59,015 bases of DNA, taken from assembly GCA_902764915.1 (NCBI GenBank), contig CACWXY010000019.1:1-59015 (forward strand), in the 5' to 3' direction. The number at the start of each line of letters is the position of its first letter. Position 1 is the first letter of the stretch. Source of the DNA: an uncultured Eubacteriales bacterium (GTDB taxonomy: Bacteria > Bacillota > Clostridia > Christensenellales > Aristaeellaceae). The notes under the pieces are model-generated. The model had not been told where the DNA came from. It saw only the letters and a list, made by a program, of their open reading frames with translations, and searched no databases. A program made the position numbers and the translations under genes. Shown here in pieces: positions 9,065 to 17,211 of the stretch.

Positions 9065-10768
9065 ATGCAGCCCGATGCTATCATTTCTTCTCTTTCCCAT
9101 GAAGCGCGCACCCTGGTGCGCACAGCCGTCGATCACCTCAGGGCCGAATACGACCCCGATACCGGTCTTGTGACCGACACGCTGGAAGGCACGCCCTTCC
9201 GCAATATACGCAACTCCATGTACCTTGCCCTGGGCCTCCTGATACTGGACGAACCCGATGCACCTGCCATCGCTTCTCAGATATGCGAAACTGCATTGCG
9301 TCTTCAGATCATTGCCCCGCATCAGATCTATCACGGCGTCTTCCGACACCCGGACGATCCCATGCCGCCGGAACTGCCCTTTGACTATACGCTGGTCACG
9401 CCTCAAAGCCGTTATCATGCAGACCTTCTGTGGGAAAAGATTGCGGACCGCTTTGATGCAGAACTGCGTTCGGATCCTGCGCTTTGCGAGCAGACAAAGA
9501 AGATTCAGGCGTTGCTGCGCCGTTCCCTTCTCCGGACGGTTCCCGTGGCCTGGGATACCTACGAGCCCAATCTGCGCGAGTTTATCGGCATGACGTTTGC
9601 CATGCTGCTTGAGCATTTTACCGATCGCCTGAGTCCGGACCTGGTCCAGCGTATCCGTCTCTCCTGCCGCTCGCTCATGGAAGGAGCCCGCATGCGCTCG
9701 CAGCTGAATCTGACACCGCTGAACACCAATATCCGTATCATGCATATTTTTTTGCTGGACGAATTCGGAAGAATACTGGACGAGCCGGAATGGATCATGG
9801 ATGCAGAGAGAGAAGCCGCCAGTCTGACAGACGAATACACCGAAAGCGGAGGCGTGGCAGAGTTCAACTCCCCTACATACTGCGGCGTGGACCTGTCCAT
9901 CCTTGGCTTTTTCCGTCAGTATTCCGATAATCAGAAGCTGATTGCCTTCATGGATCGGCTGGAAGAGAGAATCTGGGCGGACATGGCAGAATTCTACAAT
10001 CCACAGATGCGTGCCTTCTGCGGACCATACAGCCGCAGCTATGAGCTGGACATGTCGGTTCACACCTGCTTCTATGACCTGCTGTACCTGGGGCTTGGGG
10101 AAGAACGCTTTCCCTGGCACCCTTATGCAATAGAAGGCCCGAACGCTCCCCTGACGGTGCTGGGAGACGTGCACATCCCTACATATCTGAAAGACCGATT
10201 TCTGGGGAAATGCACGCCCCGCCATGTGCACAGAACCTTCCGCGAACTCTCAGAGCGCGGCAATCCCGCCGAAGTCCCGGCCCTGTGCCAGGCAGATGCA
10301 TTCATTTCACCGGACTTCATGGCAGGCGCCATGCGAGGCAGCCGCAACACCAGTCACCAGCTCCATCCCTTGGTGGTTTTCTGGAGAGATCCTGCCACCG
10401 GCAATGTGGGAACGATGAAACTTCTTCGGTGCCTGGAAGACGGCGAAATGTGTCATCTGCATCTGGTAACCATCGACTGCGTCCTGGATGCTTCGAATAC
10501 CGTTCGAGTTCACGCAGTCTCCTCTGTCCTTCGACCCGTCGTGCTGTTCTTTGAGCTTGCGTGTCCAGATCTGCATCCAGACAGTTTCACTGAGACTGTC
10601 TGGCATCTGCCGGGCATGGAGGTACATGTCCAGAGTTCGCTGCCCATGTCGATCCGTGCCGTGAAGCCCGGCGTCGTCCGCGTCGCATATCGTCTTGCTC
10701 CGGACAGTCAGGCCGATCTCTGCATCAGTCTCCTGCCTGCGAGCGCTGAATCGCTTTCCTGCAGTTGA
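9065..10768 (+). CDS. Unknown protein, possible carbohydrate-active helical-toroid enzyme
   Basis: I do not recognise a named family. The 567-residue protein has no signal peptide and no membrane segment. The first 380 residues are rich in amphipathic helices with aromatic and acidic clusters (FRNIRNSMYLALGL, VAEFNSPTYCGVDLSILGFF, SYELDMSVHTCFYDLLYLGLG), the kind of pattern seen in (alpha/alpha)-barrel sugar enzymes such as heparinase II/III or GH88/105. The last 150 residues look beta-rich. The start is fixed by CGGAGG 6 nt before the ATG. It is divergent from the iol operon and ends at a terminator shared with the sugar-uptake operon. A cytoplasmic role in handling an oligosaccharide or inositol derivative is a guess from context and fold impression. 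Confidence 0.85.
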   Translation: MQPDAIISSLSHEARTLVRTAVDHLRAEYDPDTGLVTDTLEGTPFRNIRNSMYLALGLLILDEPDAPAIASQICETALRLQIIAPHQIYHGVFRHPDDPMPPELPFDYTLVTPQSRYHADLLWEKIADRFDAELRSDPALCEQTKKIQALLRRSLLRTVPVAWDTYEPNLREFIGMTFAMLLEHFTDRLSPDLVQRIRLSCRSLMEGARMRSQLNLTPLNTNIRIMHIFLLDEFGRILDEPEWIMDAEREAASLTDEYTESGGVAEFNSPTYCGVDLSILGFFRQYSDNQKLIAFMDRLEERIWADMAEFYNPQMRAFCGPYSRSYELDMSVHTCFYDLLYLGLGEERFPWHPYAIEGPNAPLTVLGDVHIPTYLKDRFLGKCTPRHVHRTFRELSERGNPAEVPALCQADAFISPDFMAGAMRGSRNTSHQLHPLVVFWRDPATGNVGTMKLLRCLEDGEMCHLHLVTIDCVLDASNTVRVHAVSSVLRPVVLFFELACPDLHPDSFTETVWHLPGMEVHVQSSLPMSIRAVKPGVVRVAYRLAPDSQADLCISLLPASAESLSCS

Positions 10769-10810
10769 CCTGCTGCATCCTGATCTGCCATTTTATCGTC
10801 ATTTTCAAGA

Positions 10811-10845
10811 AAGGCCGTCCGGCCAAAAAACCGGGCGGCCTTTTT
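10811..10845. terminator. Bidirectional terminator
   Basis: AAGGCCGTCCGG (10811-10822) pairs with CCGGGCGGCCTT (10831-10842) around an 8-nt loop and is followed by T's. On the minus strand it is followed by TTTCTT. It lies between the convergent genes ending at 10768 and 10916. A second hairpin (GTGCCCTG...CAGGGCAC, about 10850-10888) lies beside it. Confidence 0.85.
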
Positions 10846-10915
10846 AGGGTGTGCCCTGCCTCGCGGAAAACCGCTGCAGGACAGGGCACAGAGAATTTCT
10901 GTTTACAGATACGAA

Positions 10916-12442
10916 TTACTGCGCTACGCTGTCATAGTATGCGCCACGGGCTTCGATAATCTCATTGAGGCCGGCGTTGACCAGGTTGGCGTGCAGTTCC
11001 GCTTCCAGGCTGTCGAAGGAATCAGTGGGGCAGGAGATCAGGCGATACACATAGGTAATCATATCGGCCTTGACGATGTCGCCCTTCTGGGATTCGACTT
11101 CGGGAGCCATGGGCATGGTGGGATAGCGGAAGAAGCCCACCTGAATCGTGTCATACAGCTTGGCAAACCAGTCATAGCTTTCAAAGATGTTCTTGCCCTG
11201 ATAGCCAGCGATGACGCCTTCACGTGTTTCCGTGAAGAGGAAGTGCTTGTTGAGGATGTTGAAGTCGTCCAGTGTGGTCTTGTAACCCATGGCAGACAGC
11301 TCATCACCGGTGAAGGGAACCGGCACGCCGGCTTCGTCCACAGTGTGTTCAGGCGCATAGGCCACATTTTCCGCATTGACCGGATCAGCCAGCCAGTTGA
11401 GGTAGGTCACAACAGCGTCCACCTTGTCGGCGCTGGTCCACGGTACCATGATGTACATGCCATAGGCATACTCAAAGGGATTGCGGATCTCGCCATTGGC
11501 CATGGTGAAGCAGGACACCGGCACAAAGGTCGTGCGCACCTGAGCACCGTTCTCGCAGTTCAGCGCTTCCATGTAGTCAAAGATGCGGGTGTTGTCATCC
11601 AGCACAAAGCCAACATTGCCGGAAGCCACGGCTGCCTTGAAGAGGTCTTCGGTAGTATCGGTTGCAAAGTCCTGGCCGATAATGCCATCGTTGTAGAGCT
11701 TGTTCAGGGTTCTGATGCCTTCCAGAGCGCCATCATGCATGACGATGTAGCCCTCGGAATAGCTGTACTGATCCTTCAGATCGGCAAAGTCCACATAGGA
11801 GCCGACAAAGTTCAGATAGGTCTTTTCTGTATCGGTACGGCCGTTCATTGCCCACGGAATGCAATCCGGCTTAGCTTCCTTGAACTTGTACAGGGTCTCA
11901 ATGAGCTCTTCCTTGGTGGTGGGCATGGGCAGTCCCAGCTCATCCAGCCAGTCCTGACGGATGTAAGCGGTATGACGGGGATTGGCAGCGCCGCGCTTGG
12001 AAAGAAGTGCATACTGCGCGCCATCAATGTTGCCCATGTTCATGACATCGCCCACATAGGTGAGGATGTTACTGTCCGGACCCAGCTTCTCAATGGAGGG
12101 ACCCAGGTCAACCAGGCCGCCCTGCGTCGCAAAGTTGAGGAAAGTGGACTGACCATAGGTGAAGATGATGTCCGGAGCAGAGCCGCCAGCCATCCAGGTC
12201 ACCAGCTTGTCATCCGAGCCGGAGCGGGGCGTGGAGACAAATTCCACCTGAATGCCCAGAGGAGCAATCTGTTCATTGATGTAGGTGGTCATCTTGCTGT
12301 TTTCCACAGTGCCGCCGGCAGGCGCATCACCGCGGTCCCACAGCATGACCTTCAGGGTCGTTGTGTCGTCTGCCATTGCCGGGATGCTGAACATGGTCAG
12401 GAGCATCGCCGCCATAAGGAGAACAGACAGGAACTTTTTCAT
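10916..12442 (-). CDS. Sugar ABC transporter solute-binding protein
   Basis: Extracellular binding protein that captures a sugar, probably an oligosaccharide, for the two permeases upstream. The 508-residue protein starts with a signal peptide (MKKFLSVLLMAAMLLTMFSIPAMA, shown by a basic N-terminus, hydrophobic core and AMA cleavage site). There is no lipobox cysteine, unusual for a Gram-positive binding protein. The mature region has LKVMLWDRGDAPAGG, SAPDIIFTYG and YIRQDWLDELGLPMPTT, typical of LplA/YtcQ-type CUT1 binding proteins. It is the last gene of its operon, 86 nt after the permease; the gap holds a UUCG-capped mini-hairpin (AGCC-TTCG-GGCT). No ATPase is encoded here, so a shared MsmK/MsmX-type ATPase elsewhere is expected. 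Confidence 0.9.
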   Translation of the reverse strand: MKKFLSVLLMAAMLLTMFSIPAMADDTTTLKVMLWDRGDAPAGGTVENSKMTTYINEQIAPLGIQVEFVSTPRSGSDDKLVTWMAGGSAPDIIFTYGQSTFLNFATQGGLVDLGPSIEKLGPDSNILTYVGDVMNMGNIDGAQYALLSKRGAANPRHTAYIRQDWLDELGLPMPTTKEELIETLYKFKEAKPDCIPWAMNGRTDTEKTYLNFVGSYVDFADLKDQYSYSEGYIVMHDGALEGIRTLNKLYNDGIIGQDFATDTTEDLFKAAVASGNVGFVLDDNTRIFDYMEALNCENGAQVRTTFVPVSCFTMANGEIRNPFEYAYGMYIMVPWTSADKVDAVVTYLNWLADPVNAENVAYAPEHTVDEAGVPVPFTGDELSAMGYKTTLDDFNILNKHFLFTETREGVIAGYQGKNIFESYDWFAKLYDTIQVGFFRYPTMPMAPEVESQKGDIVKADMITYVYRLISCPTDSFDSLEAELHANLVNAGLNEIIEARGAYYDSVAQ

Positions 12443-12528
12443 AAGGCATTCCTCCTATAAGATAGTAAAGTATATGAATCAGCCCGAAGGCTCAATTCCA
12501 GAAAAAGAGAATCTGACAGGACGTCCGG

Positions 12529-13446
12529 TCAGCCCTTGACAGCGCCGAGCATGATGCCCTGCGTAAAGAAGCGCTGTACGAACGGATAGACGATCAGCAT
12601 GGGCAGCATGGACAGAGTAATGCTGGCTGCTTTCACGTTTTCGGGTGTCATCTGGGTCGTGGAGCCCTCCTCCGCGGATATGGCAATGGACTCAATCATC
12701 TGTTTGAGTGTCATCTGTACGGTGTACAGGGAAGAGGAGTTAATGTAGTAGATCTGATCCTCAATGCCGTTCCAGCGGCCTACGGCATAGAAAAGCGCAA
12801 GGGTCGCGATGGTGGGAACGGTCAGAGGCACAGCAATCTGCCACAGAATGCGGAACTCGCTGCATCCCTCGATGCGGGCTGCCTCATACAGGCTTTCATC
12901 AATGGCGCGGAAAGCCGTGCGCATGATGATCATGTTGTATACGCTCATGGCGCCGGGCACAAGCAATGCCCAGACAGTATTGATCAGGCCAAAGTCACGC
13001 ACATTCAGGAAGGTAGGGATCGTGCCGGGATTCAGGTACATGGTAAGAACGCAGAATGTCATGATGACGCTGCCCAGCCGCAGATTCCGCCGCGCAAGCG
13101 GAAAGGCCATGAGGATCGTCATTACCATGTTAATGGCTGCTGACGCCAGCATCAGCACTACCGAATAGCCCATGGTACCCATGAAATTGCCCGTCTTGAG
13201 TGCCTTGGAATAGGCGTCCGTATTCAATCCAACAGGCCAGATGAACACTTCACCCTTGATAATCGCATCCTTGGAGGACAGAGAAATCGAGATGACGCGA
13301 AGGATCGGGATAATCGCGATAATGGATACAAGGATAAAGAAGAGGGACCAGAAGAACTGGTAGCGCTTCTCGGATGCATTATACACACCGCTGCCGGAGG
13401 TATTATCCATCTTCGGCCCTGCGGTTTTCACAGCTGTCTGACTCAT
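12529..13446 (-). CDS. Sugar ABC transporter permease, LplC/YtcP type
   Basis: Inner-membrane subunit of the CUT1 importer. The 305-residue protein has six predicted membrane segments. The ATPase-contacting EAA loop is ESLYEAARIEGCSEFRILWQ followed by IAVPLTVPTIATL. The C-terminus FFTQGIMLGAVKG is the hallmark of the LplC/YtcP group. Its ATG shares one base with the TGA of the preceding permease (TGATG at 13446), so the two are translationally coupled. Confidence 0.93.
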   Translation of the reverse strand: MSQTAVKTAGPKMDNTSGSGVYNASEKRYQFFWSLFFILVSIIAIIPILRVISISLSSKDAIIKGEVFIWPVGLNTDAYSKALKTGNFMGTMGYSVVLMLASAAINMVMTILMAFPLARRNLRLGSVIMTFCVLTMYLNPGTIPTFLNVRDFGLINTVWALLVPGAMSVYNMIIMRTAFRAIDESLYEAARIEGCSEFRILWQIAVPLTVPTIATLALFYAVGRWNGIEDQIYYINSSSLYTVQMTLKQMIESIAISAEEGSTTQMTPENVKAASITLSMLPMLIVYPFVQRFFTQGIMLGAVKG

Positions 13447-14402
13447 CAGATGATACCCTCCTGTCCCATTTTCTTGGATCCCTGGTTGGCAATGAGAATC
13501 AGCACGATACCCACCACCGACTGGAAGAGGCCGACAGCAGCCGCATAGTCAAAGCGTCCGCCTTTGAGGCCCTTGTCATAGACGAATGTGGAAATAACCT
13601 GCGCCGCATCAGTGACCAGTGCATTGCGCATCATGTAAGGACGATCGAAGGAAATGCTGACAACCTTGCCCACCTGCATAATCAGCAGTGTGGAGATCGT
13701 CGGCATGATCTGCGGCACAGTCACGTGCCAGATACGCTGCATGCGAGTGGCGCCGTCAATATAGGCCGCCTCCGACAGCGACGGATCATTGGACATGAGG
13801 GCGGCCAGATAAATAATCAGCGAATAGCCAGCGCTCTGCCAGATACCCATGATCCAGTACACAAACCTCCACCATACGGTATTGGAGAGGAAAGGCACCG
13901 TTCCCCCGCCCAGCGCATTAATAATGTTGTTCACCAGACCAGACGCAGCGAAAACCTGCGAAGTAATACCTGAAATGATAACCCATGACAGGAAGTTCGG
14001 CAGGTACAGGGCCAGCTGTGTGGTCTTGCGGACCTTGTTGGAGCGCAGTTCATTAAGGAAGATGGCCAGGATGATCGGGAAGGGGAAGCCGAATACCAGA
14101 TCGCCCAGATTCAGAACCAGTGTATTGACCAGAGATTTCCAGAACAGGGAATCCCGGAACGCTTCCTGGAACCACTGCATGCCGACCCAGTCCATCTCCC
14201 ACATGGACCGTCCGCCAAAGGGCGTATACTTCTTGAAAGCCATGACGATGCCCAGCATCGGCTTATACTTGAAGCATATGATGTAGATGATGGGAATCAG
14301 CATCATGAGATACAGCTGCCAGGTACCTGCAATATAGGGTTTGAACCACCCCTTGCGGTCTGGCTTGATCTCCGATGGGTTTTTGGTGGTCATACGCGCC
14401 AT
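13446..14402 (-). CDS. Sugar ABC transporter permease, LplB type
   Basis: Partner permease of the CUT1 importer. The 318-residue protein has six membrane segments and begins with a cytoplasmic tail rich in basic residues. It has the signatures YKPMLGIVMAFKKYTPFGG and the EAA loop SEAAYIDGATRMQRIWHVTVP. LplB-type proteins carry polysaccharide fragments in characterised relatives, but the substrate here is unknown. It follows the unknown protein at 14472-16127 by 69 nt. Confidence 0.93.
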   Translation of the reverse strand: MARMTTKNPSEIKPDRKGWFKPYIAGTWQLYLMMLIPIIYIICFKYKPMLGIVMAFKKYTPFGGRSMWEMDWVGMQWFQEAFRDSLFWKSLVNTLVLNLGDLVFGFPFPIILAIFLNELRSNKVRKTTQLALYLPNFLSWVIISGITSQVFAASGLVNNIINALGGGTVPFLSNTVWWRFVYWIMGIWQSAGYSLIIYLAALMSNDPSLSEAAYIDGATRMQRIWHVTVPQIMPTISTLLIMQVGKVVSISFDRPYMMRNALVTDAAQVISTFVYDKGLKGGRFDYAAAVGLFQSVVGIVLILIANQGSKKMGQEGII

Positions 14403-14471
14403 CGCTCCTTTGCTAGCGTCTTAGTGAATGGATACTTTATCTCACAGGCACAGCCTGCAACATACATGAAA

Positions 14472-16127
14472 TCATGCAATCCCCATCGGGAAGATCCGCT
14501 CCGTACCGATGTGCAGGACATGCTCACAAGGGGATATAAAGGTGAGATACACGGTAAAGCGTCCCTCGTCCCTGGGAAAAGCACCGCCCATACGGTCCAG
14601 CACGGCATGCTCGGCATGACAGGGAGCCAGTGTCAGCACATCGCTTCCTTTCGTCAGCTGAAGACTGCCGGCACTCACAACCATTTCTCCGCCGGGAGCG
14701 GAACGCATCCGGAAGCTGTCGCCCCGAAGCTCGCCTTCGGAAAGTCCGATCTCCATGCGCAGAGGCACGCGCGTAAGACCGGTCGCCTGCATATGCACAT
14801 CGATTCCATGACCTTCCAGGTCCACTTTGATGCGGATCTCCATTTCCAGCGCATCCCTGACCTGTCGGCGCCGGGTCTTTTCACTCTCCATCTGCCACCA
14901 GTCGGTCGTGCCGGGCTGTTCGCCCGGACTGTACGGCAGGTAGTACCACAAGGGCATGCGGCACAAGAGCCGGATTTCATCTGCGTCCAGCGGTTCAAGG
15001 GCTTCTGCCGTAAAGTTGCGCCGGTCGCACACATTCCCGTACAGGGACATGCACAGGTCCAGATCACCGCATCGGACATACAGGAAGTCCGGATCCCCGC
15101 TCTTGACCGTCACGCTCATTTTCCCGTCCCGGAAACGTGCAATGCCTGAATCAGGAAAACATCTGGCATAGTGGAAGAACGGGTCACCTGCCACGGTGTC
15201 GCATCCAAAGGTTTCCATCTCCGGAAAACGCCGGAACCAGACAATCCCTGAAGGGACATCCCCGTGCCGGACTGCCGTATTCCAGAGGGCATGGCCCTGC
15301 GCGGCCATTTCCTTGTCCTTTACCAGATACCCTACCAGCAGGTACTGCAGCGCATAGGCGCCGGGATAGACCCGATGGCCCCGGTCCTGCCGTCTGGAGT
15401 TGAGCGTATAGACGGTTCCGTCCGGTTCCATATAGGCAGCCATCATACGGAGATTCCGGCAGGCTGCCTGAAGATAGGTTTCATCCTCCGTTGCCAGGAA
15501 CAGACGCACCATCTGATCATCATTGACCAGGTTATATGTGCCCGCAGACCGCTCTGCGAACTCTCCGTCCGCATTCTGATCCAGTCCCTCCCGAAGATAG
15601 ATCTGCGCGGTATCGCGAAATGTTTGCTCCCCGTCCAGGCGCAGCTGAGCCGCTGTCATAAGACATGCCGCAATCGCCCAGCGGTGATTTGGCGTATGGA
15701 ATCCGCCTTCACAGATGCCAAAGCACGCACGCGAAATCAGTTCACGGAGCGGATGTGCCAGCTCCGTATCCTCTTCATCCAGCAGCCGGTAGGCATCCAG
15801 CAGTGCATTCAGCGTAAAGGCAGTATCCGGAGCAGAGTCAAAGTTGCAGGAACTCAGATCAAACAATCCGGAGGGACGCCGGGACTCCCTGAGATAGACA
15901 AGCGCTTTCCGTATTGCCGTCTTCACTTCCGCATTTCCGCCATAACGGGAATCCTGGTCTTTGAATGCGGTAATCAGCTGTGCCACACAAAAGCCTGTAT
16001 AACGTGTATCCGTAAACAGATCCGGCCGGAGGAAACTGCCCTCGGCTGTCTGATGTTCCAGAATATCTGCTGCATTTCGATCAAGTCTTTGTACAATAAG
16101 GTCCGTGAGATTGGCAACGTTATCCAA
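14472..16127 (-). CDS. Unknown protein, putative polysaccharide-processing enzyme, first gene of sugar operon
   Basis: I do not recognise a named family. The predicted 551-residue protein has no signal peptide. Its first 330 residues are helix-rich with repeated aromatic-acidic segments (FTDTRYTGFCVAQLITAFK, APDTAFTLNALLDAYRLL, GFHTPNHRWAIAACLM). The remainder is beta-rich, resembling the layout of heparinase II/III-like lyases or unsaturated-glycan hydrolases. The likely start is TTG at 16127, because GAGGTG precedes it by 4 nt exactly as at iolJ; an in-frame ATG 4 codons upstream lies inside that ribosome site and is unlikely. It heads the importer operon and has a near-consensus promoter, which points to processing the imported sugar. 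Function is inferred only. Confidence 0.85.
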   Translation of the reverse strand: MDNVANLTDLIVQRLDRNAADILEHQTAEGSFLRPDLFTDTRYTGFCVAQLITAFKDQDSRYGGNAEVKTAIRKALVYLRESRRPSGLFDLSSCNFDSAPDTAFTLNALLDAYRLLDEEDTELAHPLRELISRACFGICEGGFHTPNHRWAIAACLMTAAQLRLDGEQTFRDTAQIYLREGLDQNADGEFAERSAGTYNLVNDDQMVRLFLATEDETYLQAACRNLRMMAAYMEPDGTVYTLNSRRQDRGHRVYPGAYALQYLLVGYLVKDKEMAAQGHALWNTAVRHGDVPSGIVWFRRFPEMETFGCDTVAGDPFFHYARCFPDSGIARFRDGKMSVTVKSGDPDFLYVRCGDLDLCMSLYGNVCDRRNFTAEALEPLDADEIRLLCRMPLWYYLPYSPGEQPGTTDWWQMESEKTRRRQVRDALEMEIRIKVDLEGHGIDVHMQATGLTRVPLRMEIGLSEGELRGDSFRMRSAPGGEMVVSAGSLQLTKGSDVLTLAPCHAEHAVLDRMGGAFPRDEGRFTVYLTFISPCEHVLHIGTERIFPMGIA

Positions 16128-16178
16128 ACTGCACCTCATTTTGTCTTTTTTGGTGAATAATGTTCCACCTTGTCACGG

Positions 16179-16207
16179 ATTTTAACAATCTGCTCCGCTC
16201 TTGTCAA
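16179..16207 (-). promoter_or_regulatory. Promoter of the sugar-uptake operon
   Basis: On the minus strand TTGACA (16202-16207), 17 bp, TAAAAT (16179-16184), a near-perfect sigma-A promoter about 45 nt before the TTG start. Confidence 0.8.
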
Positions 16208-16222
16208 CAGAATTCTGGGCAA

Positions 16223-16271
16223 CTTACCCACATTTGCTCATATAACAGGCATAGTTGCTCAAAAGTTACTC
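16223..16271. repeat. Four phased GAGYAAC-like direct repeats, candidate DeoR operator
   Basis: Read on the minus strand, GAGTAAC (16265-16271), GAGCAAC (16254-16260), GAGCAAA (16233-16239) and GGGTAAG (16223-16229) recur. Their spacings are 11, 21 and 10 bp, close to whole helical turns. The array sits between the two divergent -35 boxes. DeoR-family regulators commonly bind short direct repeats, and such a gene is adjacent. Confidence 0.6.
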
Positions 16272-16294
16272 AAAATCATATGTGCTTTGATGAA

Positions 16295-16323
16295 TTGACA
16301 GACCTTTCTCTCCTCTGTAGACT
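16295..16323 (+). promoter_or_regulatory. Promoter of the DeoR-type regulator
   Basis: TTGACA (16295-16300), 17 bp, TAGACT (16318-16323). An AGGAGG ribosome site follows before the ATG at 16385. Confidence 0.65.
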
Positions 16324-16384
16324 TATCCCGACACTCCCCCGCTATCCCCGCGAAAACAAATACTCCCGTGAGGAGGAAGGTACC

Positions 16385-17155
16385 ATGAAACTGGAGAGAC
16401 AGCATCGCTTGATGCTTTATCTCACCGAACACCAATCCGCCAGCATGGAGGAGCTCATGAATCATTTCGGCGTCTCCATGAATACAGTCCGTCGGGATGT
16501 AGCTGCCCTTGTGGCCAGCGGCGACGCCGAAAAAGTCTACGGCGGTGTCCGGGTTGCTCGGAAAATCAGCGGCTTTATACCCTATGAGCAGCGGTCTCTC
16601 CGGCCATCGCTGGCCAAACAGGCGATCTGCCGAAAAGCAGCGGAACTGGTGAACGATGGGGATACGATTTTCATTGACTCCGGCACGACAACCATCCATC
16701 TCATCGATGCGCTCGCCGACCGGCATGTGACCGTCATCACCAACAATATGGAGGTCATCGCCCGTGCCATGAACTATCCCAGTATTCAGCTCATTGTACT
16801 GCCCGGAGAACTGGACCGTCAGGCACACGCCGTCACAGGGGATACTTCCGCGGACTATCTCAGCCGCTTCAGCACGAACATTGCCTTCATGGCTGCCACC
16901 GGTATCTCCAAAAGCGGCGTAACCAACTCCATTCCTCTGGAATACTCGATCAAGCAGGCAGCGGTCGCCCATACAGACCGTGCCGTGCTGATGGTCACAG
17001 GCAACAAGTTCGGCATTACCAGCCTTATGAACTATGCAGCGCTGGACGCGTTCCACTGCATTATCACAGACCCGCGTATCCCCAAGAACTGGCTCGACCA
17101 GCTCCTTGCCATGGATATCCGTGTGGAGGTTGCCGTTCCTGACAGCAGGCATTAA
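16385..17155 (+). CDS. DeoR-family transcriptional regulator
   Basis: Sugar-phosphate-responsive repressor or activator. The 256-residue protein has an N-terminal winged helix-turn-helix (MEELMNHFGVSMNTVRRDVAAL) followed by the DeoR_C effector domain. That domain shows GDTIFIDSGTTTIHLIDAL, VTVITNNMEVIARAM, IQLIVLPGELD and AFMAATGISKSGVTN, a fold related to sugar-phosphate isomerases. The ATG at 16385 is preceded by GAGGAGG; the frame opens earlier without a better start. It is divergent from the importer operon and flanks the phased repeats, so it probably controls that operon and itself. Whether it also controls the iol or GH28 operons cannot be told from sequence. Confidence 0.92.
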   Translation: MKLERQHRLMLYLTEHQSASMEELMNHFGVSMNTVRRDVAALVASGDAEKVYGGVRVARKISGFIPYEQRSLRPSLAKQAICRKAAELVNDGDTIFIDSGTTTIHLIDALADRHVTVITNNMEVIARAMNYPSIQLIVLPGELDRQAHAVTGDTSADYLSRFSTNIAFMAATGISKSGVTNSIPLEYSIKQAAVAHTDRAVLMVTGNKFGITSLMNYAALDAFHCIITDPRIPKNWLDQLLAMDIRVEVAVPDSRH

Positions 17156-17160
17156 AAAAG

Positions 17161-17184
17161 CGGGGAAGCGTTTCCCCGTTTTTT
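17161..17184. terminator. Terminator after the DeoR-type gene
   Basis: CGGGGAA (17161-17167) pairs with TTCCCCG (17172-17178), followed by TTTTTT. An A-run on the other side makes it usable by the convergent GH28 operon as well. Confidence 0.85.
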
Positions 17185-17211
17185 GTCTTGTATTTCGTTT
17201 TCCTGAAACGA

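Noticed and set aside
8963..10231. 422-codon minus-strand open frame opposite the gene at 9065
   Set aside because: The plus-strand gene has a promoter, ribosome site and terminator; the minus frame has none of these.
10991..12460. 489-codon plus-strand open frame opposite the sugar-binding protein
   Set aside because: The minus strand encodes a clear signal peptide and binding-protein motifs; the plus frame is its shadow.
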